This document shows positions 9,835-21,140 of a stretch of DNA of 64,000 nt, in pieces. The DNA is from Burkholderia multivorans ATCC BAA-247 (lineage in GTDB: Bacteria > Pseudomonadota > Gammaproteobacteria > Burkholderiales > Burkholderiaceae). The translations under genes and the position numbers were made by a program. Each line of letters starts with the position of its first letter. The stretch's first letter is position 1. Below the pieces are notes generated by a model. It had not been told where the DNA came from and did not search any database. It was given only the letters and a program-made list of their open reading frames with translations. The stretch spans positions 1 to 64,000 of the forward strand of contig NZ_CP009832.1 of NCBI RefSeq assembly GCF_000959525.1. The letters run 5' to 3'.

Positions 9835-11238
9835 CTACGTGTGGTTGGAGGCGGCCACCGGATGCACCGCGATGCGCGCGACCGGCAGTCGCAACACCGC
9901 GCGCGTGCCGCGGCCGCCGGCGGCCGGCCGGGCGTCCGCGCCTGCCGCGCGTTCGCCCGGCGCAGCGCTCTGGCCCGATGCCTGCGCGGCCGCCGCCGTG
10001 GCGGCGCCGGCACGTGCCGCGCCGCCGACGCGCGGCGTCACGTCGGACAGCTCGATCTCGCCGCCCAGACGCGCCGCCGCGCTGAATGCGAGATACAGGC
10101 CGACACCGTGCCCGCCCTGCGTGCTGTCGACCGGCATCGCGCCGAGCGATTCGCGCAGCGCGGCCGGAATGCCGGGCCCGTCGTCGCATACTTCGAATGC
10201 AATCTGGTCGGGCGTGCGATCGTGCACGACCTTCGCGGCCAGCGTCACGCGGTGCGGGCTCGCGCGCGCCGCGTTGTCGAGCAGGATCGTCAGGATCTGG
10301 CCGGCCGCGACCGTGTCGTCGAGCGCGACGCCGGACGGGCGCGCCCCGAGCAGCTCGAACTGCACGTGCGGATGCCGCAGGCGCCAGTGCTCGACGAAGG
10401 TGTCGAGCCACTCGTCGACCGGCTGCCGGCTCGCCGGCGCACTCGCGCGGCTGCGCAGGCGCGCGAGCGCCGACGTGCACAGCATCATCTGTTCTTCGAG
10501 CACCTTCAGGTCGGCCTCGTAGCGCGCGAGCCCCGGATCGTCGCGCGCGGCGTCGCGCAGTTCCTCGGCGAGCATCGCGATCGTCGACAGCGGCGTGCCC
10601 ATTTCGTGTGCGACCGTCGCGGCCTGCACGCCGAGTGCGACCGCGCGCTCGTCGCGCAGCAGCCGCTGCTGCGCGTCGCCGAGCGCCGAATCGCGCTGCC
10701 GCAGCGCATTCGACATGCGCGCGACGAACCACGCGATCAGCCCGACGCTCACCATGAAGTTCACCCACATCCCGGTGCGGTAGTAGTCGAACAGGTTCGC
10801 CGGATTGTCCATGTTCAGCGGCACCGAATCGAAACCGAGCGCCGCGTAGCAGGCGACGGCAAACGCCGCGAGCCAGATCATCAGATGCCACGGCAGCACG
10901 GCCGCCGCAATCGCGAGCGACGGCAGATACAGCGACACGAACGGATTCGTCGTGCCGCCCGACAGGAACAGCAGCGCCGACAGCGCACCGAGGTCGACCC
11001 ACAGCTGGCCGAGCAGCTCGAAGTTCGTCTCCGGACGCGCGCGCAACACGCGCACCCACGTCAGCGCGTTGAAGACGATTTCGAGCGCGATGACCATCAG
11101 CATCGCCGGCAGCGGCAGATGCACGCCGAAATACGTCTGCACGACGCCGATCGTCACGAGCTGGCCGATGATCGCGAGATTGCGCAGCCAGAACAGATGA
11201 CTCAGATTGACGCGCCCGGTGGTGGTGATTCGTTGCAT
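9835..11238 (-). CDS. RegB/PrrB/ActS-family redox sensor histidine kinase
   Basis: 467-residue inner-membrane kinase partner of the RegA-like regulator. About six hydrophobic segments fill residues 15-175. The quinone-sensing heptapeptide of RegB is present as GGTTNPF (94-100). The phosphorylated His211 lies in the family-specific H-box AHEMGTPLSTIAMLAEEL. Cys254 (EEQMMLCTSALAR) is in the region where RegB carries its redox-active cysteine. ATP-binding motifs: ILLDNAARASP (N box), DDGPGIP, and GGHGVGLYL. The C terminus has an Ala/Gly-rich insert of about 40 residues (GAATAAAAQASG) before the last strand. MQRITTTGRVNLSHLFWLRN is a typical start. Confidence 0.9.
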   Translation of the reverse strand: MQRITTTGRVNLSHLFWLRNLAIIGQLVTIGVVQTYFGVHLPLPAMLMVIALEIVFNALTWVRVLRARPETNFELLGQLWVDLGALSALLFLSGGTTNPFVSLYLPSLAIAAAVLPWHLMIWLAAFAVACYAALGFDSVPLNMDNPANLFDYYRTGMWVNFMVSVGLIAWFVARMSNALRQRDSALGDAQQRLLRDERAVALGVQAATVAHEMGTPLSTIAMLAEELRDAARDDPGLARYEADLKVLEEQMMLCTSALARLRSRASAPASRQPVDEWLDTFVEHWRLRHPHVQFELLGARPSGVALDDTVAAGQILTILLDNAARASPHRVTLAAKVVHDRTPDQIAFEVCDDGPGIPAALRESLGAMPVDSTQGGHGVGLYLAFSAAARLGGEIELSDVTPRVGGAARAGAATAAAAQASGQSAAPGERAAGADARPAAGGRGTRAVLRLPVARIAVHPVAASNHT

Positions 11239-11337
11239 CCGGGCAGTTTACCCGTTTCGCGTGCGGCGCCTCCAGCGGGGCCGGATCGCGGCCGCGCGCC
11301 GGCACGATCGTTCGCCGCCGGTTTCGCGCGTTGCGCG

Positions 11338-11562
11338 TCAGCCGGGCGCGCCCGCCATCCGTTGCGCGATCTCGGCGGCGAGGCATTCGGGGCACAGGCA
11401 GCGCACGCCGGGTGCCGACGGCGGCGCACCGGGCGGCGTCGGCATCGACGCGCACCAGCACTCGAACGGCTGCGTGTGCGCGCCGCAATCGAAGCCGCGC
11501 CCGCAGCGCGCGCAGCGCACGCGACGCGGAACCGAACGGGCGCCGGCGGCGGAATCGGTCAT
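11338..11562 (-). CDS. Small Cys-rich CWC family protein
   Basis: 74 residues with nine cysteines, including the pattern CARCGRGFDCGA, the CWC tripeptide (FECWCASMP) and CLCPEC. This matches the Cys_rich_CWC family, small presumed zinc-binding proteins of unknown role. MTDSAAGARSVP is the predicted start. It is 99 bases upstream of the regB-like gene on the same strand and may be in its transcript; no functional link is known. Confidence 0.75.
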   Translation of the reverse strand: MTDSAAGARSVPRRVRCARCGRGFDCGAHTQPFECWCASMPTPPGAPPSAPGVRCLCPECLAAEIAQRMAGAPG

Positions 11563-11612
11563 GACGAAAATCGCGGAAACGGGCGACGCAGCGCCCTACG
11601 CGACAAGCATAG

Positions 11613-13543
<1,931 letters not shown>

Positions 13544-14175
13544 CGGACGACCAGGCCACACCCGCGCGAGCGCGCGCCCGACCGAAGCCGGGCGAGCGCC
13601 GCATGCTGATCCTGCAGACGCTCGCGTCGATGCTCGAGGCGCCGAAGCGCGAGAAGATCACGACGGCCGCGCTCGCGGCACGGCTCGACGTGTCCGAAGC
13701 CGCGCTCTACCGGCATTTCGCGAGCAAGGCCCAGATGTACGACGGCCTGATCGAATTCATCGAAGAAACGTTCTTCGGGCTGATCAACCAGATCGCCGCG
13801 AAGGAGCCCGACGGCGTGCTCCAGGCGCGCGCGATCGGCATGATGCTGCTCAATTTCGCGGCGAAGAACCCCGGCATGACGCGCGTGCTGACCGGCGAGG
13901 CGCTCGTCGGCGAGCACGAGCGGCTCGCCGAGCGCATCGATCGCATGCTCGAGCGGATCGAGGCATCGGTCCGGCAGTGCCTGCGCGTCGCGCTGGCCGA
14001 GCGCACGGCGGCCGCCGGCAGCGGCGCGCCGCTTCCGGCCGGCTACGATCCGGCCGTTCGCGCGAGCCTCCTCGTCGGCTACGCGGTCGGCGCGTGGCAG
14101 CGCTACACGCGCAGCGGCTTCACGAAACCGCCCGGCGAACTCGCCGAACAGAAGTTGCAACTGATCCTCCAGTAA

Positions 14176-14627
14176 CGCATCGGCGGCACGCGGCCGCGCC
14201 GCGCGCCCGATCGCCCGATCGCTCGGCCGTTCATCCGCGGCGGCCGGCCGAACCCGTCCGAAGCCGCGCATCGGGGGCGCCGCACGCATGCCGCGCCCTC
14301 CTCCTCCTCCCTTGCCGATCGCCCGACACCCGGCCCGCGACCGGCCGCACGTCGTCCGCTTCGAGCAGGCCGCGCACACGCAGCCCGAGCGGGATAACGA
14401 TTTCCGATCGAATCGACAAAATAAATCGAGACGAAAAATCTCAAAACAAAACCGGTCTTATCAATCTCGCTTTCGATAATTTTTCGTACTCATCCAACTT
14501 GCCCCGTCATACCGCCAAAGCGAAAATCTCGCAGAAATTTTCTTTCATTTGCATTACAAAGCACCGAAATGACAAATGATTGAAACATTTCGAATTCGTT
14601 CATAACCAACCTGCGAGATTCAGAACG
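14176..14627. other. A+T-rich leader of the fimbrial operon
   Basis: The first part (14176-14395) is GC-rich with nothing recognisable. From about 14396 to 14627 composition changes sharply to roughly 60% A+T, with runs such as GACAAAATAAATCG and CGATAATTTTTCG, unlike the flanking genes. GATAAT at 14475-14480 is a possible -10; GAGA...TCTC at 14429-14443 is a short inverted repeat. Such a leader is typical of H-NS-type silenced surface operons, which is inference only. Confidence 0.5.
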
Positions 14628-15191
14628 ATGGTTCAATTTTCGACTCAAGGATTACCCCGGGCGCTGCGCGCCGCTCTGCTGGTAGCCGGCATCTGCGCGC
14701 TGCCGGCCGCTCACGCGCAGGACGGCACCATCACGGTGACCGGCGACATCTCCGGCACGACCTGCAAGATTTCCGGCAACAGCACCGGCGGCCCCAACTT
14801 CACGGTGGCGCTGCCTGAAATCGTCGCGTCGTCGCTCGGTTCTGCAGGCACGAGAACCGGCGATACGCCGTTCAACATCATGCTGACCAACTGCCAGCCG
14901 GGCAGCGGCAACGTGTCGACCTACTTCGAACCGGGCACGACGGTCAACGCCGCAACCGGCCAGTTGAAAAACGCGTCGGGCACCGCGCAGAACGTCGAAG
15001 TCGGACTGCTCAACAAGGACCGCAGCGTCATCAAGCTCGGCGTCGGCCATCCGTCGCAAAACACCGCGAAGGTCGCCATCGCGTCGGGCTCGGCGAAGCT
15101 CGAGTACATCGCGCAATACGTCGCGACGGGCGGCGCCGCAGGCTCCGGCTCCGTCAACACCTCGGTTCTCTATTCGCTCGTTTATCAATAA
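14628..15191 (+). CDS. Type 1 fimbrial major-subunit-like pilin
   Basis: 187 residues with a Sec signal peptide (ALRAALLVAGICALPAAHAQ, cleavage near residue 31) and a single immunoglobulin-like fimbrial domain. The disulfide pair is Cys in TTCKISGN and in LTNCQPG, and the protein ends YSLVYQ with the penultimate Tyr recognised by chaperones. It is secreted to the periplasm and polymerised by the usher encoded downstream. It is clearly paralogous to the pilin at 20113-20652 (shared TCKISGN, NFTVALP, TPF-I-LTNC). TTG 14580 would extend it by 16 residues, but ATG 14628 gives a proper signal peptide. Confidence 0.85.
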   Translation: MVQFSTQGLPRALRAALLVAGICALPAAHAQDGTITVTGDISGTTCKISGNSTGGPNFTVALPEIVASSLGSAGTRTGDTPFNIMLTNCQPGSGNVSTYFEPGTTVNAATGQLKNASGTAQNVEVGLLNKDRSVIKLGVGHPSQNTAKVAIASGSAKLEYIAQYVATGGAAGSGSVNTSVLYSLVYQ

Positions 15192-15284
15192 AGGTCGGTA
15201 AATCTCGGCGATCGGTTTTTTCTTTTTTTGAATAACCCGATCGCCGAATTGCCGCATTCGATTACTCCGCCACTCCAGATCAAT

Positions 15285-16049
15285 ATGAATCGATACGCCG
15301 GAAAATGGAAAGCGTGGACGCTCGCCGTCGCTACGCTCGTCTCGCTCGTCGCCGGAAGCGCTCAGGCGAGCGTCGTGATTGGCGGCACACGCGTCGTCTA
15401 TCCGGAAAAGGACCGCGAAGTGACGGTGAGGCTCACCAACGAAGGGGAAAAGCCGGCGCTGGTTCAGGCGTGGATCGATGCGGGCAATGCCAACGCGCTG
15501 CCCGACGAAACGAACGCGCCGTTCATCCTCACGCCGCCGCTGTTCCGCATCGATCCCGGCCAGGGCCAGAGCCTGCGCGTGCTCTACACGAAAGACGCAC
15601 TCCCGCAACACAGGGAATCGCTGTTCTGGCTCAACGTGCTCGAAGTCCCACCCGAAGCCGACAACGCCGAAGCGCAGCCCAACGCGCTGCAACTGGCGTT
15701 CCGTTCGCGCATCAAGCTGTTCTTCCGGCCGGCCGCGCTGGAAAGCAGCGCCGCCGACGCTCCGTCGAAGGTCACGTGGAAGCTCGCACGCATCGACGGC
15801 AGCCGCTACGGCCTCGAAGCGCACAACCCGACGCCTTACCACGTCACGTTCAGCCGCGTCGCGCTCAAGACGGGCGATACGGTCCGAACGAATCTGCTCG
15901 GCGGAATGGTCGACCCCGGCGCGACCGCCACGTTCGGCATCGACGGGCTCACGGCCCTGCCCGGCGGCCCGGTGGAAGTCGACTACACGTATCTCGACGA
16001 CTACGGCACCGGCGTTGCCGGCAAGGCCGTGCCTCAACCCGCCAGATAA
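15285..16049 (+). CDS. Periplasmic fimbrial chaperone (PapD/FimC family)
   Basis: 254 residues. Signal peptide WTLAVATLVSLVAGSAQA, then two Ig-like domains. ASVVIGGTRVVYPEKDREV and FRIDPGQGQSLRVLY carry the residues (Arg in TRVVYP, Lys in SRIKLFFRP) that anchor the pilin C terminus by donor-strand complementation; ESLFWLNVLEVPP is the family signature. The 91-base gap after the pilin and the closely following usher indicate one operon. ATG 15285 is preferred to an upstream in-frame ATG at 15228 because it places the signal peptide at the N terminus. Confidence 0.9.
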   Translation: MNRYAGKWKAWTLAVATLVSLVAGSAQASVVIGGTRVVYPEKDREVTVRLTNEGEKPALVQAWIDAGNANALPDETNAPFILTPPLFRIDPGQGQSLRVLYTKDALPQHRESLFWLNVLEVPPEADNAEAQPNALQLAFRSRIKLFFRPAALESSAADAPSKVTWKLARIDGSRYGLEAHNPTPYHVTFSRVALKTGDTVRTNLLGGMVDPGATATFGIDGLTALPGGPVEVDYTYLDDYGTGVAGKAVPQPAR

Positions 16050-16119
16050 CCGGCGCCCGTCGCGCGGGCGTCCACGCCGGCACCCAGGAAATTCTTCATC
16101 CAACAGGATCCTTTACCGG

Positions 16120-18843
16120 ATGCGCAAGTCAATCAAGTCGCGCGAGCGATTGCAGTTCGCGCTCAAGCCGAGTCATGCGTGCGTACTGGCGGCGCTTGGC
16201 GGCGTCGCCGCCACGCATGCCGGCTGGGCCGCTGCTTCGGAAGCACGGCAGGCGCCCGAAGTCCGCTTTAGCGACGCGCTGCTGCTGAAGGGCCAGGGCC
16301 AGCGCATCGACGTGTCGCGATTCGCGCGCGGCAATCCGGTCGCGCCCGGCCAATACACGGCCGATATCGTGCTGAACGGCACCTGGATCGGCCGCTCGGC
16401 CGTCCGATTCGTCGGTGCGCCGGGCGGCGACGACGCCTCGCTGTGCGTCGACACGTCGCTCGCGACCCGCATCGCGCTCGACGATGCCGCGCTGACTGAG
16501 GCCGGCCGCGCCGAGCTCGCGAAGATCCAGGCCGGCGAGTGCGGACGCTTCGCGCTGCTCGCCGACGGCGCGTCGTACCGTTTCGATCAAGCAGAATTCC
16601 GCCTCGATCTGACCATTCCGCAGGCTGCGTTGCAACGTCGGCCGCGCGGCTACGTGAGTCCCGAACTGTGGGACGCCGGCATTCCGTCGGCCACGCTGAA
16701 GTACAACTTCAACACCTACCGCTCGTCGTCTTTCGGACGCTCGAGCACGCAGGCCTACCTCGGCCTGAACGGCGGCATCAACGTCGCCGGCTGGCATCTG
16801 CGGCACAACGGCTCGTATATGTGGAGTTCGGGCAATGCCGGCCGCTACAGCCCGGTGTCGACCTACGTTCAGCGCGACCTGCCGGCGCTGCGCAGCCAGG
16901 TCACGTTCGGCGAGGTGTTCACTGACGGCTCGATCTTCGATAGCGTCGGGCTGCGCGGCGTTACGATCGCCACCGACGACCGCATGCTGCCCGACTCGCT
17001 GCGCGGCTATGCGCCGCTGATTCGCGGCGTCGCGAACAGCAACGCGCACGTGAAGATTTCGCAGAACGGCAACACGCTGTACGAAACCAACGTGCCGCCC
17101 GGCGCGTTCGAGATCAACGATCTCTATCCGACCGGCTATGGCGGCAACCTGCTGGTGACGGTCACCGAGGCGAACGGCAGCACACACAGCTTCACGGTGC
17201 CGTATGCGTCCGTATCGCAGTCGCTGCGCGAAGGAAATACGCGCTTCAGCGTCGCGCTCGGCCAGTTCCGCGAGCCGCTGGTCGATGCGCACCCGAACTT
17301 CTCTCAGGCGACGATCCAGCACGGCTTCAGCAACCTGTTCACCGGCTACGCGGGCATGATCGCGGCGCGCGGCTATGTCGCGGGGCTCGTCGGCAGCGCG
17401 TTCAATACGCACTGGGGTGCGTTCGCGGTCGACTTCACGCAGGCGAAAGCCGACATTCCGGGCGCCGCCGCGACGACCGGCCAGAGCGCCCGCGTCACCT
17501 ACAGCAAGCGGCTGCCGGCGACCGACACCAATATCGCGATCGCCGCCTATCGCTACTCGTCGCGCGGCTTCTGGACGGCGCGCAACGCGTTTTATGCGCG
17601 CAGCGCGGCGGCGGCCGGCCGCAACCCCGACGACGTCGCACGCGAACGCAGCCAGTTGCAGCTGACCGTCAGCCAGAGCTTCGGCACGCGCTGGGGCAGC
17701 GCGTATGCGATCGGGTCGATGCAGAACTACTGGAATCAGCCGGGTTCGACGACGAGCCTCCAGTTCGGCTACAGCAACACGTTGAAGCTGGCCGGCCAGA
17801 ACGTCGGCTACAACCTGTCGTTCTCGCGCCAGCGCGACGGCTTTTCGCAGGCGTTCAGCAACCTGCTCTACGCCAATGTGACGATCCCGCTGGGCAAGCG
17901 CGCGTATGCGCCGACGCTGTCGGCTTCGCTGTCACGCGACACGCGCGGCGGCACGTCGCAACTGGTCGGGCTGACCGGCTCCGCCGGCGAGAGCGGCGAA
18001 TTCTCGTACGGCGTCACGGGCAGCCGCACGCCGGGCACGCTGAACGGCGGCGGTACCGCGCAATATCGCGCACCGTATGCGAGCGTATCGGCGGGCGCAT
18101 CGGGCGGCACCGGGCAATCGCAGTTCTCTGCCGGCCTGTCCGGCGCAGTCGTCGCGCATGCCGGCGGCATCACGCTCGCCAACGACCTCGGCGAAACGGC
18201 TGCGCTCGTCGAAGCGCGCGACGCGAAAGGCGCACGCGTCACGAGCGGCACGGGCACCCGCATCGACGGCCGCGGCTATGCGATCGTGCCGTCGCTGACG
18301 CCCTACACGCTGAACACGATCAGCATCGATCCGAAGGGCATTCCGCTCGACGTCGAGCTGCAATCGACGAGCCAGCAGATCGCGCCGCGCGCCAATGCGC
18401 TCGTGGCCGTGCGCTTCGCCACCACGACCGGCCGCTCGGCGCTGATCACGCCGCGCCTGCCGGACGGCAAGCCGCTGCCGTTCGGCACCCACGTGTTCGA
18501 CAGCAGCGGCGCCAGCGTCGGCGTGATCGCGCAGAGCAGCCACCTGTTCGTGCGCGGCATCCCGGACAGCGGCGTGCTGACCGCGAAGTGGGGCAACGGC
18601 CCGCAAGACGCCTGCTCGTTTTCGTACCGGCTTCCGACGGCGCCGCACAAGGACGCGGACTATGCGCGCGTCGATGCGACCTGCGGCAGCGGCGCACTGG
18701 CCGACGCGCCGTCGTACGCGATTCCGCTGTCCTCGCGGCCGGCCGTGAGCGACGCCAGCGAAGCAGCCGTGCCGACGCAGCATGCCGACACGCACGTGTC
18801 GGCATCCCGGAACCCCTCCGCCATGAAGGAAATCTCGCAATGA
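16120..18843 (+). CDS. Outer-membrane fimbrial usher (FimD/PapC family)
   Basis: 907 residues. A signal region ends near AAASEA, followed by the N-terminal chaperone-binding domain (VRFSDALLLKGQGQRIDVSRFA, GQYTADIVLNGTWIG), the 24-strand barrel with the plug (LRGYAPLIRGVANSNAHVKI, FEINDLYPTGYGGNLLVTV) and C-terminal domains ending in a Cys-containing stretch (NGPQDACSFSYRLP). It secretes and assembles the pilins across the outer membrane. The 3' end overlaps the tip-adhesin start (ATGA), so the two are translationally coupled. Length is close to known ushers (about 830-880). Confidence 0.92.
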   Translation: MRKSIKSRERLQFALKPSHACVLAALGGVAATHAGWAAASEARQAPEVRFSDALLLKGQGQRIDVSRFARGNPVAPGQYTADIVLNGTWIGRSAVRFVGAPGGDDASLCVDTSLATRIALDDAALTEAGRAELAKIQAGECGRFALLADGASYRFDQAEFRLDLTIPQAALQRRPRGYVSPELWDAGIPSATLKYNFNTYRSSSFGRSSTQAYLGLNGGINVAGWHLRHNGSYMWSSGNAGRYSPVSTYVQRDLPALRSQVTFGEVFTDGSIFDSVGLRGVTIATDDRMLPDSLRGYAPLIRGVANSNAHVKISQNGNTLYETNVPPGAFEINDLYPTGYGGNLLVTVTEANGSTHSFTVPYASVSQSLREGNTRFSVALGQFREPLVDAHPNFSQATIQHGFSNLFTGYAGMIAARGYVAGLVGSAFNTHWGAFAVDFTQAKADIPGAAATTGQSARVTYSKRLPATDTNIAIAAYRYSSRGFWTARNAFYARSAAAAGRNPDDVARERSQLQLTVSQSFGTRWGSAYAIGSMQNYWNQPGSTTSLQFGYSNTLKLAGQNVGYNLSFSRQRDGFSQAFSNLLYANVTIPLGKRAYAPTLSASLSRDTRGGTSQLVGLTGSAGESGEFSYGVTGSRTPGTLNGGGTAQYRAPYASVSAGASGGTGQSQFSAGLSGAVVAHAGGITLANDLGETAALVEARDAKGARVTSGTGTRIDGRGYAIVPSLTPYTLNTISIDPKGIPLDVELQSTSQQIAPRANALVAVRFATTTGRSALITPRLPDGKPLPFGTHVFDSSGASVGVIAQSSHLFVRGIPDSGVLTAKWGNGPQDACSFSYRLPTAPHKDADYARVDATCGSGALADAPSYAIPLSSRPAVSDASEAAVPTQHADTHVSASRNPSAMKEISQ

Positions 18844-19880
18844 TTCGATCGGTGCAACGCAGACACATCGTCCGTTGGCTGTCCGCAATATTGGTCGCCA
18901 TCGCGTGGGCCGCGCCCGCCCATGCGCAATATTGCTCGTACATACCGGTGCACGACACCGCGCACCGCTTCGGCTTCCCTCAGTGGATCGGCGTGCCGGC
19001 CGGTGCGCCGGACGGCACGGTACTCGCCTCGACCATCATGTCGATCGGCTACAGTTGTCCGCCGACAACCAGCCCTTCCGGCTGGAGCTTCGTCTATAGC
19101 ACGATTTACAAGTCTTCGACGAGCGTGCCCGGCGACCTGTACCACTTCGCCAACTTCGGCCTCGGGATCCGGGTCACCAACCTGAACACCGGGCAGCGAA
19201 TGAAGAACGATACCACCCACGGATTCGTGCAATGGATGCCGCCCCGGACCGGCACGGCCCCGATCTCCGGCACGCTGGACTTCAAGATCGAACTCGTGAA
19301 GCTCAACGACCTGATCTACAGCCCGCCTCCCCAGCTGGCGCAGGGGGGTATCAATGATGCGTTCGGCATAGTCAGGATCATCAACAACGCGACGCTCGCT
19401 GCCCGCGGCAGAAACATCTTTTGGCATAACGGCCCGATAACGCTCACCTCGCTGCCGCAGAGCTGCCGCGCCACGCTGCCCGACACGTCCGTGCAACTGG
19501 ACCGCATCTATACGTCACGGCTACCGACGCCCGGATCGACCGCGGGCGACAAGCCATTCAACGTCGGCCTGTCCTGCTCGCCCGGCACGAACGTCTACGT
19601 GACGCTGACCGACCTGACTCAACCCGGCAACACGACCGATCGCTTGACGCTCGCTCCCGGCTCGACCGCTTCGGGCGTCCAGTTGCGGCTGCTGAGGCCG
19701 GGCGGCGTACCGGTCAGCTTCGGGCCCGACAGCTCGAGCGCCGGCAACCTCAATCAGTGGCATCTCGGCGCGTCGGGCAGCACGACCGGCATTCCGTTGA
19801 CCGCCCAGTACATCGCCACCGGCGCGGTGACGGCCGGATCGGTCAAAGGCGTGGCGTCGTTCACGCTGAGCTACCAGTGA
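18840..19880 (+). CDS. Putative fimbrial tip adhesin
   Basis: 346 residues, about twice the length of a pilin. A signal peptide (WLSAILVAIAWAAPAHAQ) leads into an N-terminal domain of about 180 residues with Cys in QYCSYIP and YSCPPT that I cannot assign to a known lectin fold, then a C-terminal pilin domain (SCRATLPDTSVQLDRI ... GLSCSPGTN) ending FTLSYQ with a chaperone-recognition Tyr. This two-domain plan and the position after the usher fit a FimH-type tip adhesin. The receptor is unknown. It begins inside the usher stop codon. Confidence 0.75.
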   Translation: MIRSVQRRHIVRWLSAILVAIAWAAPAHAQYCSYIPVHDTAHRFGFPQWIGVPAGAPDGTVLASTIMSIGYSCPPTTSPSGWSFVYSTIYKSSTSVPGDLYHFANFGLGIRVTNLNTGQRMKNDTTHGFVQWMPPRTGTAPISGTLDFKIELVKLNDLIYSPPPQLAQGGINDAFGIVRIINNATLAARGRNIFWHNGPITLTSLPQSCRATLPDTSVQLDRIYTSRLPTPGSTAGDKPFNVGLSCSPGTNVYVTLTDLTQPGNTTDRLTLAPGSTASGVQLRLLRPGGVPVSFGPDSSSAGNLNQWHLGASGSTTGIPLTAQYIATGAVTAGSVKGVASFTLSYQ

Positions 19881-20112
19881 GCACCGACCATCGAAGGCCG
19901 TGCAGCGCGCGGCCTGACCCGATGCTCGCCCGGCAGCGTTTGCGCTCCCTGTCGAACGATGCCGGACGACAACCGTTTCCGGACGCCTGCGCAATGCAGG
20001 CAGCCGGATTCCCCCGATGACGCGAATGGCCGGAAACCGGTTCGACCATGCCCTGCAACACGGCGCCGGCCGCTTCGCTTCATTGATTTACCGATGTCCA
20101 TATGGAGAACTC

Positions 20113-20652
20113 ATGAAAGCAACTCTTCGCTCGCTCGTCGCCGTGGCGGCATTCGCGTCGCTCGCACCGTCGGTTTCGCATGCAGCCAACGGCGAGATCA
20201 CGTTCACGGGCACCATCAAGGCCCAGACCTGCAAGATCAGCGGCAACAACAGCGGCAACCCGAACTTCACCGTCGCACTGCCGCCGGTCTCGATCACGGC
20301 GCTGGATCAGGGCGGCAAAAGCGCAGGCCGCACGCCGTTCACGATCAGCCTGACGAACTGCTCGCCGGCGACCGGGAACGTCTATACGCACTTCGAACCG
20401 GGCGACACCATCAACACGGCGAGCGGCAACCTGATCAACGCGGAAGGCACCGCAACGCCCATCGAGGTGAACGTTCTGAACGCGGACACGAGCATCATCA
20501 AACTCGGCTCGGCCAACGAAAACTCGAAGCCGGTCGCGCTCCAGAACGGCGCGGCGACGCTCGCGTATTTCGCGCAATACGTCGCAGTGGGCGGGCCGGC
20601 CACGGCCGGCTCGGTGAAGACGTCGGTGATGTACTCGATCGCCTATCAGTAA
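20113..20652 (+). CDS. Second type 1 fimbrial pilin
   Basis: 179 residues with signal peptide (SLVAVAAFASLAPSVSHA) and one fimbrial Ig-like domain; Cys in QTCKISGNN and LTNCSPATG, ending YSIAYQ. It closely resembles the first pilin of the cluster (14628-15191). It has a good ribosome binding site (GGAGAA) but lies 232 bases after the adhesin gene, so it might have its own promoter. One of the two may be the main shaft subunit and the other an alternative or adaptor subunit; the sequence does not decide. Confidence 0.85.
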   Translation: MKATLRSLVAVAAFASLAPSVSHAANGEITFTGTIKAQTCKISGNNSGNPNFTVALPPVSITALDQGGKSAGRTPFTISLTNCSPATGNVYTHFEPGDTINTASGNLINAEGTATPIEVNVLNADTSIIKLGSANENSKPVALQNGAATLAYFAQYVAVGGPATAGSVKTSVMYSIAYQ

Positions 20653-20664
20653 CGCGCCGTACGA

Positions 20665-20701
20665 CGATCCTGGGCCCGGAGCGAACACGGGCCCGGGATC
20701 G
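20665..20701 (+). terminator. Inverted repeat at the end of the fimbrial cluster
   Basis: CGATCCTGGGCCCG (20665-20678), nine-base loop, CGGGCCCGGGATCG (20688-20701): a 14-bp stem with one G-T pair, 13 bases after the pilin stop. There is no T run after it, so it could be a transcript-stabilising hairpin rather than a classical terminator. Confidence 0.5.
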
Positions 20702-21140
20702 CGATGCATCTTCCGGCACGCGACGGCAAAGTCGGTTACCTCCGGCCTTGCCGGCACGCACCGGCCAACAGCCGCATCGAGCGGCCGCCCGCACCGCGCG
20801 GCTTCGATCGACGCTCGCCGGCCGCCTTGCACTGCGCGCCGCCGGATCCGACTGCGACGCCCACCTCACGAGCCGCGATGTCGCGCGTACCGCGGCATGA
20901 CCTGACGATACCGCGGCGTCAAAGCCGAAGCGCAACCTCGCGCCTGCCGCAGGGCTGCACGATCCGCGTGCGGCACGCCGGCACCGCTCGTCGCGACGCG
21001 CTCCTCGTTCATTGCCTGGCTTTCATCGCGTCCACGTCATCGCCTCCACTCCATCGCCGCCCCAATTCCAGACACGTCCTATTGCCGGGATTTAGCTCGA
21101 TTGATTTAATTTTATCTTTCACTCACCTTTCTCGAGACTC
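20702..21140. other. Intergenic region upstream of the autotransporter
   Basis: 439 bases without a supported gene. The left part is GC-rich. The last 60 bases turn A+T-rich (GATTTAATTTTATCTTTC) and hold the candidate autotransporter promoter. Confidence 0.5.
21082..21110 (+). promoter_or_regulatory. Candidate sigma-70 promoter of the autotransporter gene
   Basis: TTGCCG (21082-21087) and TTTAAT (21105-21110) with an ideal 17-base spacer, 31 bases before the ATG. Each hexamer has one or two mismatches from consensus. Confidence 0.5.
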
